From Oscillospiraceae bacterium (GTDB taxonomy: Bacteria > Bacillota > Clostridia > Oscillospirales > Ruminococcaceae), in NCBI GenBank assembly GCA_009776345.1, contig WRLS01000146.1, forward strand, positions 1 through 5,273: a stretch of DNA of 5,273 nucleotides. Direction: 5' to 3'. Positions 5,144 through 5,273 of this stretch are shown here, piece after piece. Position numbers and translations under genes: made by a program. The notes under the pieces are model-generated. The model searched no databases, was not told the origin of the DNA, and was given only the letters and a program-made list of their open reading frames with translations. Positions within the stretch are counted from its first letter, which is position 1, and each line of letters starts with the position of its first letter.

Positions 5144-5212
5144 GTAGGGCGGGGGCTTGCCCCCGCCGAAATGCCGACCGGTTCACGGCGGGGGGAAGCC
5201 CCCCCCCCCCCC
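5144..5212. repeat. GTAG REP pair, right arm degenerate
   Basis: GTAG (5144-5147) precedes a perfect 8-base stem GGCGGGGG/CCCCCGCC (5148-5155 and 5160-5167) with loop CTTG. From 5187 a second arm begins GGCGGGGGGAAG, close to the expected complement, but it then dissolves into a run of 14 C (5199-5212) instead of closing with CCCTAC. It may be decayed or mis-sequenced. Confidence 0.55.
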
Positions 5213-5273
5213 TGTTTTCGGGGGGTTTTTGTTGGGGAGGAAAGGAAAATTTTTTTCCTTTCCCATTTCTTAT
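5213..5273. other. Homopolymer-rich window end with an 11-bp inverted repeat
   Basis: After the 14-C run the sequence contains G6, T5 and T7 runs and a perfect inverted repeat GGAAAGGAAAA/TTTTCCTTTCC (5239-5249 and 5253-5263). The right half resembles the pyrimidine module that borders the heptamer arrays. It could be another repeat junction, or a low-quality contig end. No coding signal is visible. Confidence 0.4.

Overview
This window looks like chromosomal DNA from an uncultured anaerobic bacterium, most likely a Clostridia-type Firmicute. That placement rests on a ferredoxin-dependent indolepyruvate oxidoreductase (an enzyme of anaerobes), two Firmicute-style lipoproteins with long low-complexity linkers, strong Shine-Dalgarno sites, consensus SigA-type promoters and moderately high GC. 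It is an inference from gene content only. All four protein-coding genes lie on the minus strand and read right to left.

From right to left: a 350-base intergenic block (4924-5273) holds a good minus-strand promoter for iorA and, facing away from it, a plus-strand promoter with perfect TTGACA and TATAAT boxes whose gene would lie beyond the window. iorA (3160-4923) and iorB (2298-2864) encode the two subunits of the enzyme that converts aryl-pyruvates to aryl-acetyl-CoA using ferredoxin. Downstream come a serine-hydrolase lipoprotein (1098-2273) and, coupled to it by a TGATG stop/start overlap, a transglutaminase-like lipoprotein (166-1098). The last three genes are closely packed and the four may form one transcription unit. 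Enzyme and lipoproteins have no obvious metabolic link.

The unusual part is the DNA between genes. iorA and iorB, normally adjacent, are separated by 295 bases made almost entirely of repeats. Two repeat classes recur in all three intergenic blocks (1-165, 2865-3159, 4924-5273). The first is hairpins preceded by GTAG, singly or as inverted pairs, resembling REP/BIME elements. The second is degenerate arrays with an exact 7-base period (consensus near CCTAAAT), usually ending in CCTG that runs straight into a small hairpin with a 3-base loop. The arrays flank the GTAG hairpins, supply the stop codons of iorA and the transglutaminase gene, and appear to supply the ribosome binding site of iorB. 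A 106-base composite of both classes occurs twice (47-152 and 3047-3152).

The far right end (about 5187-5273) becomes homopolymer-rich and may be a damaged repeat or a poor-quality contig end. No tRNA, rRNA, CRISPR array, insertion sequence or convincing intrinsic terminator was seen.
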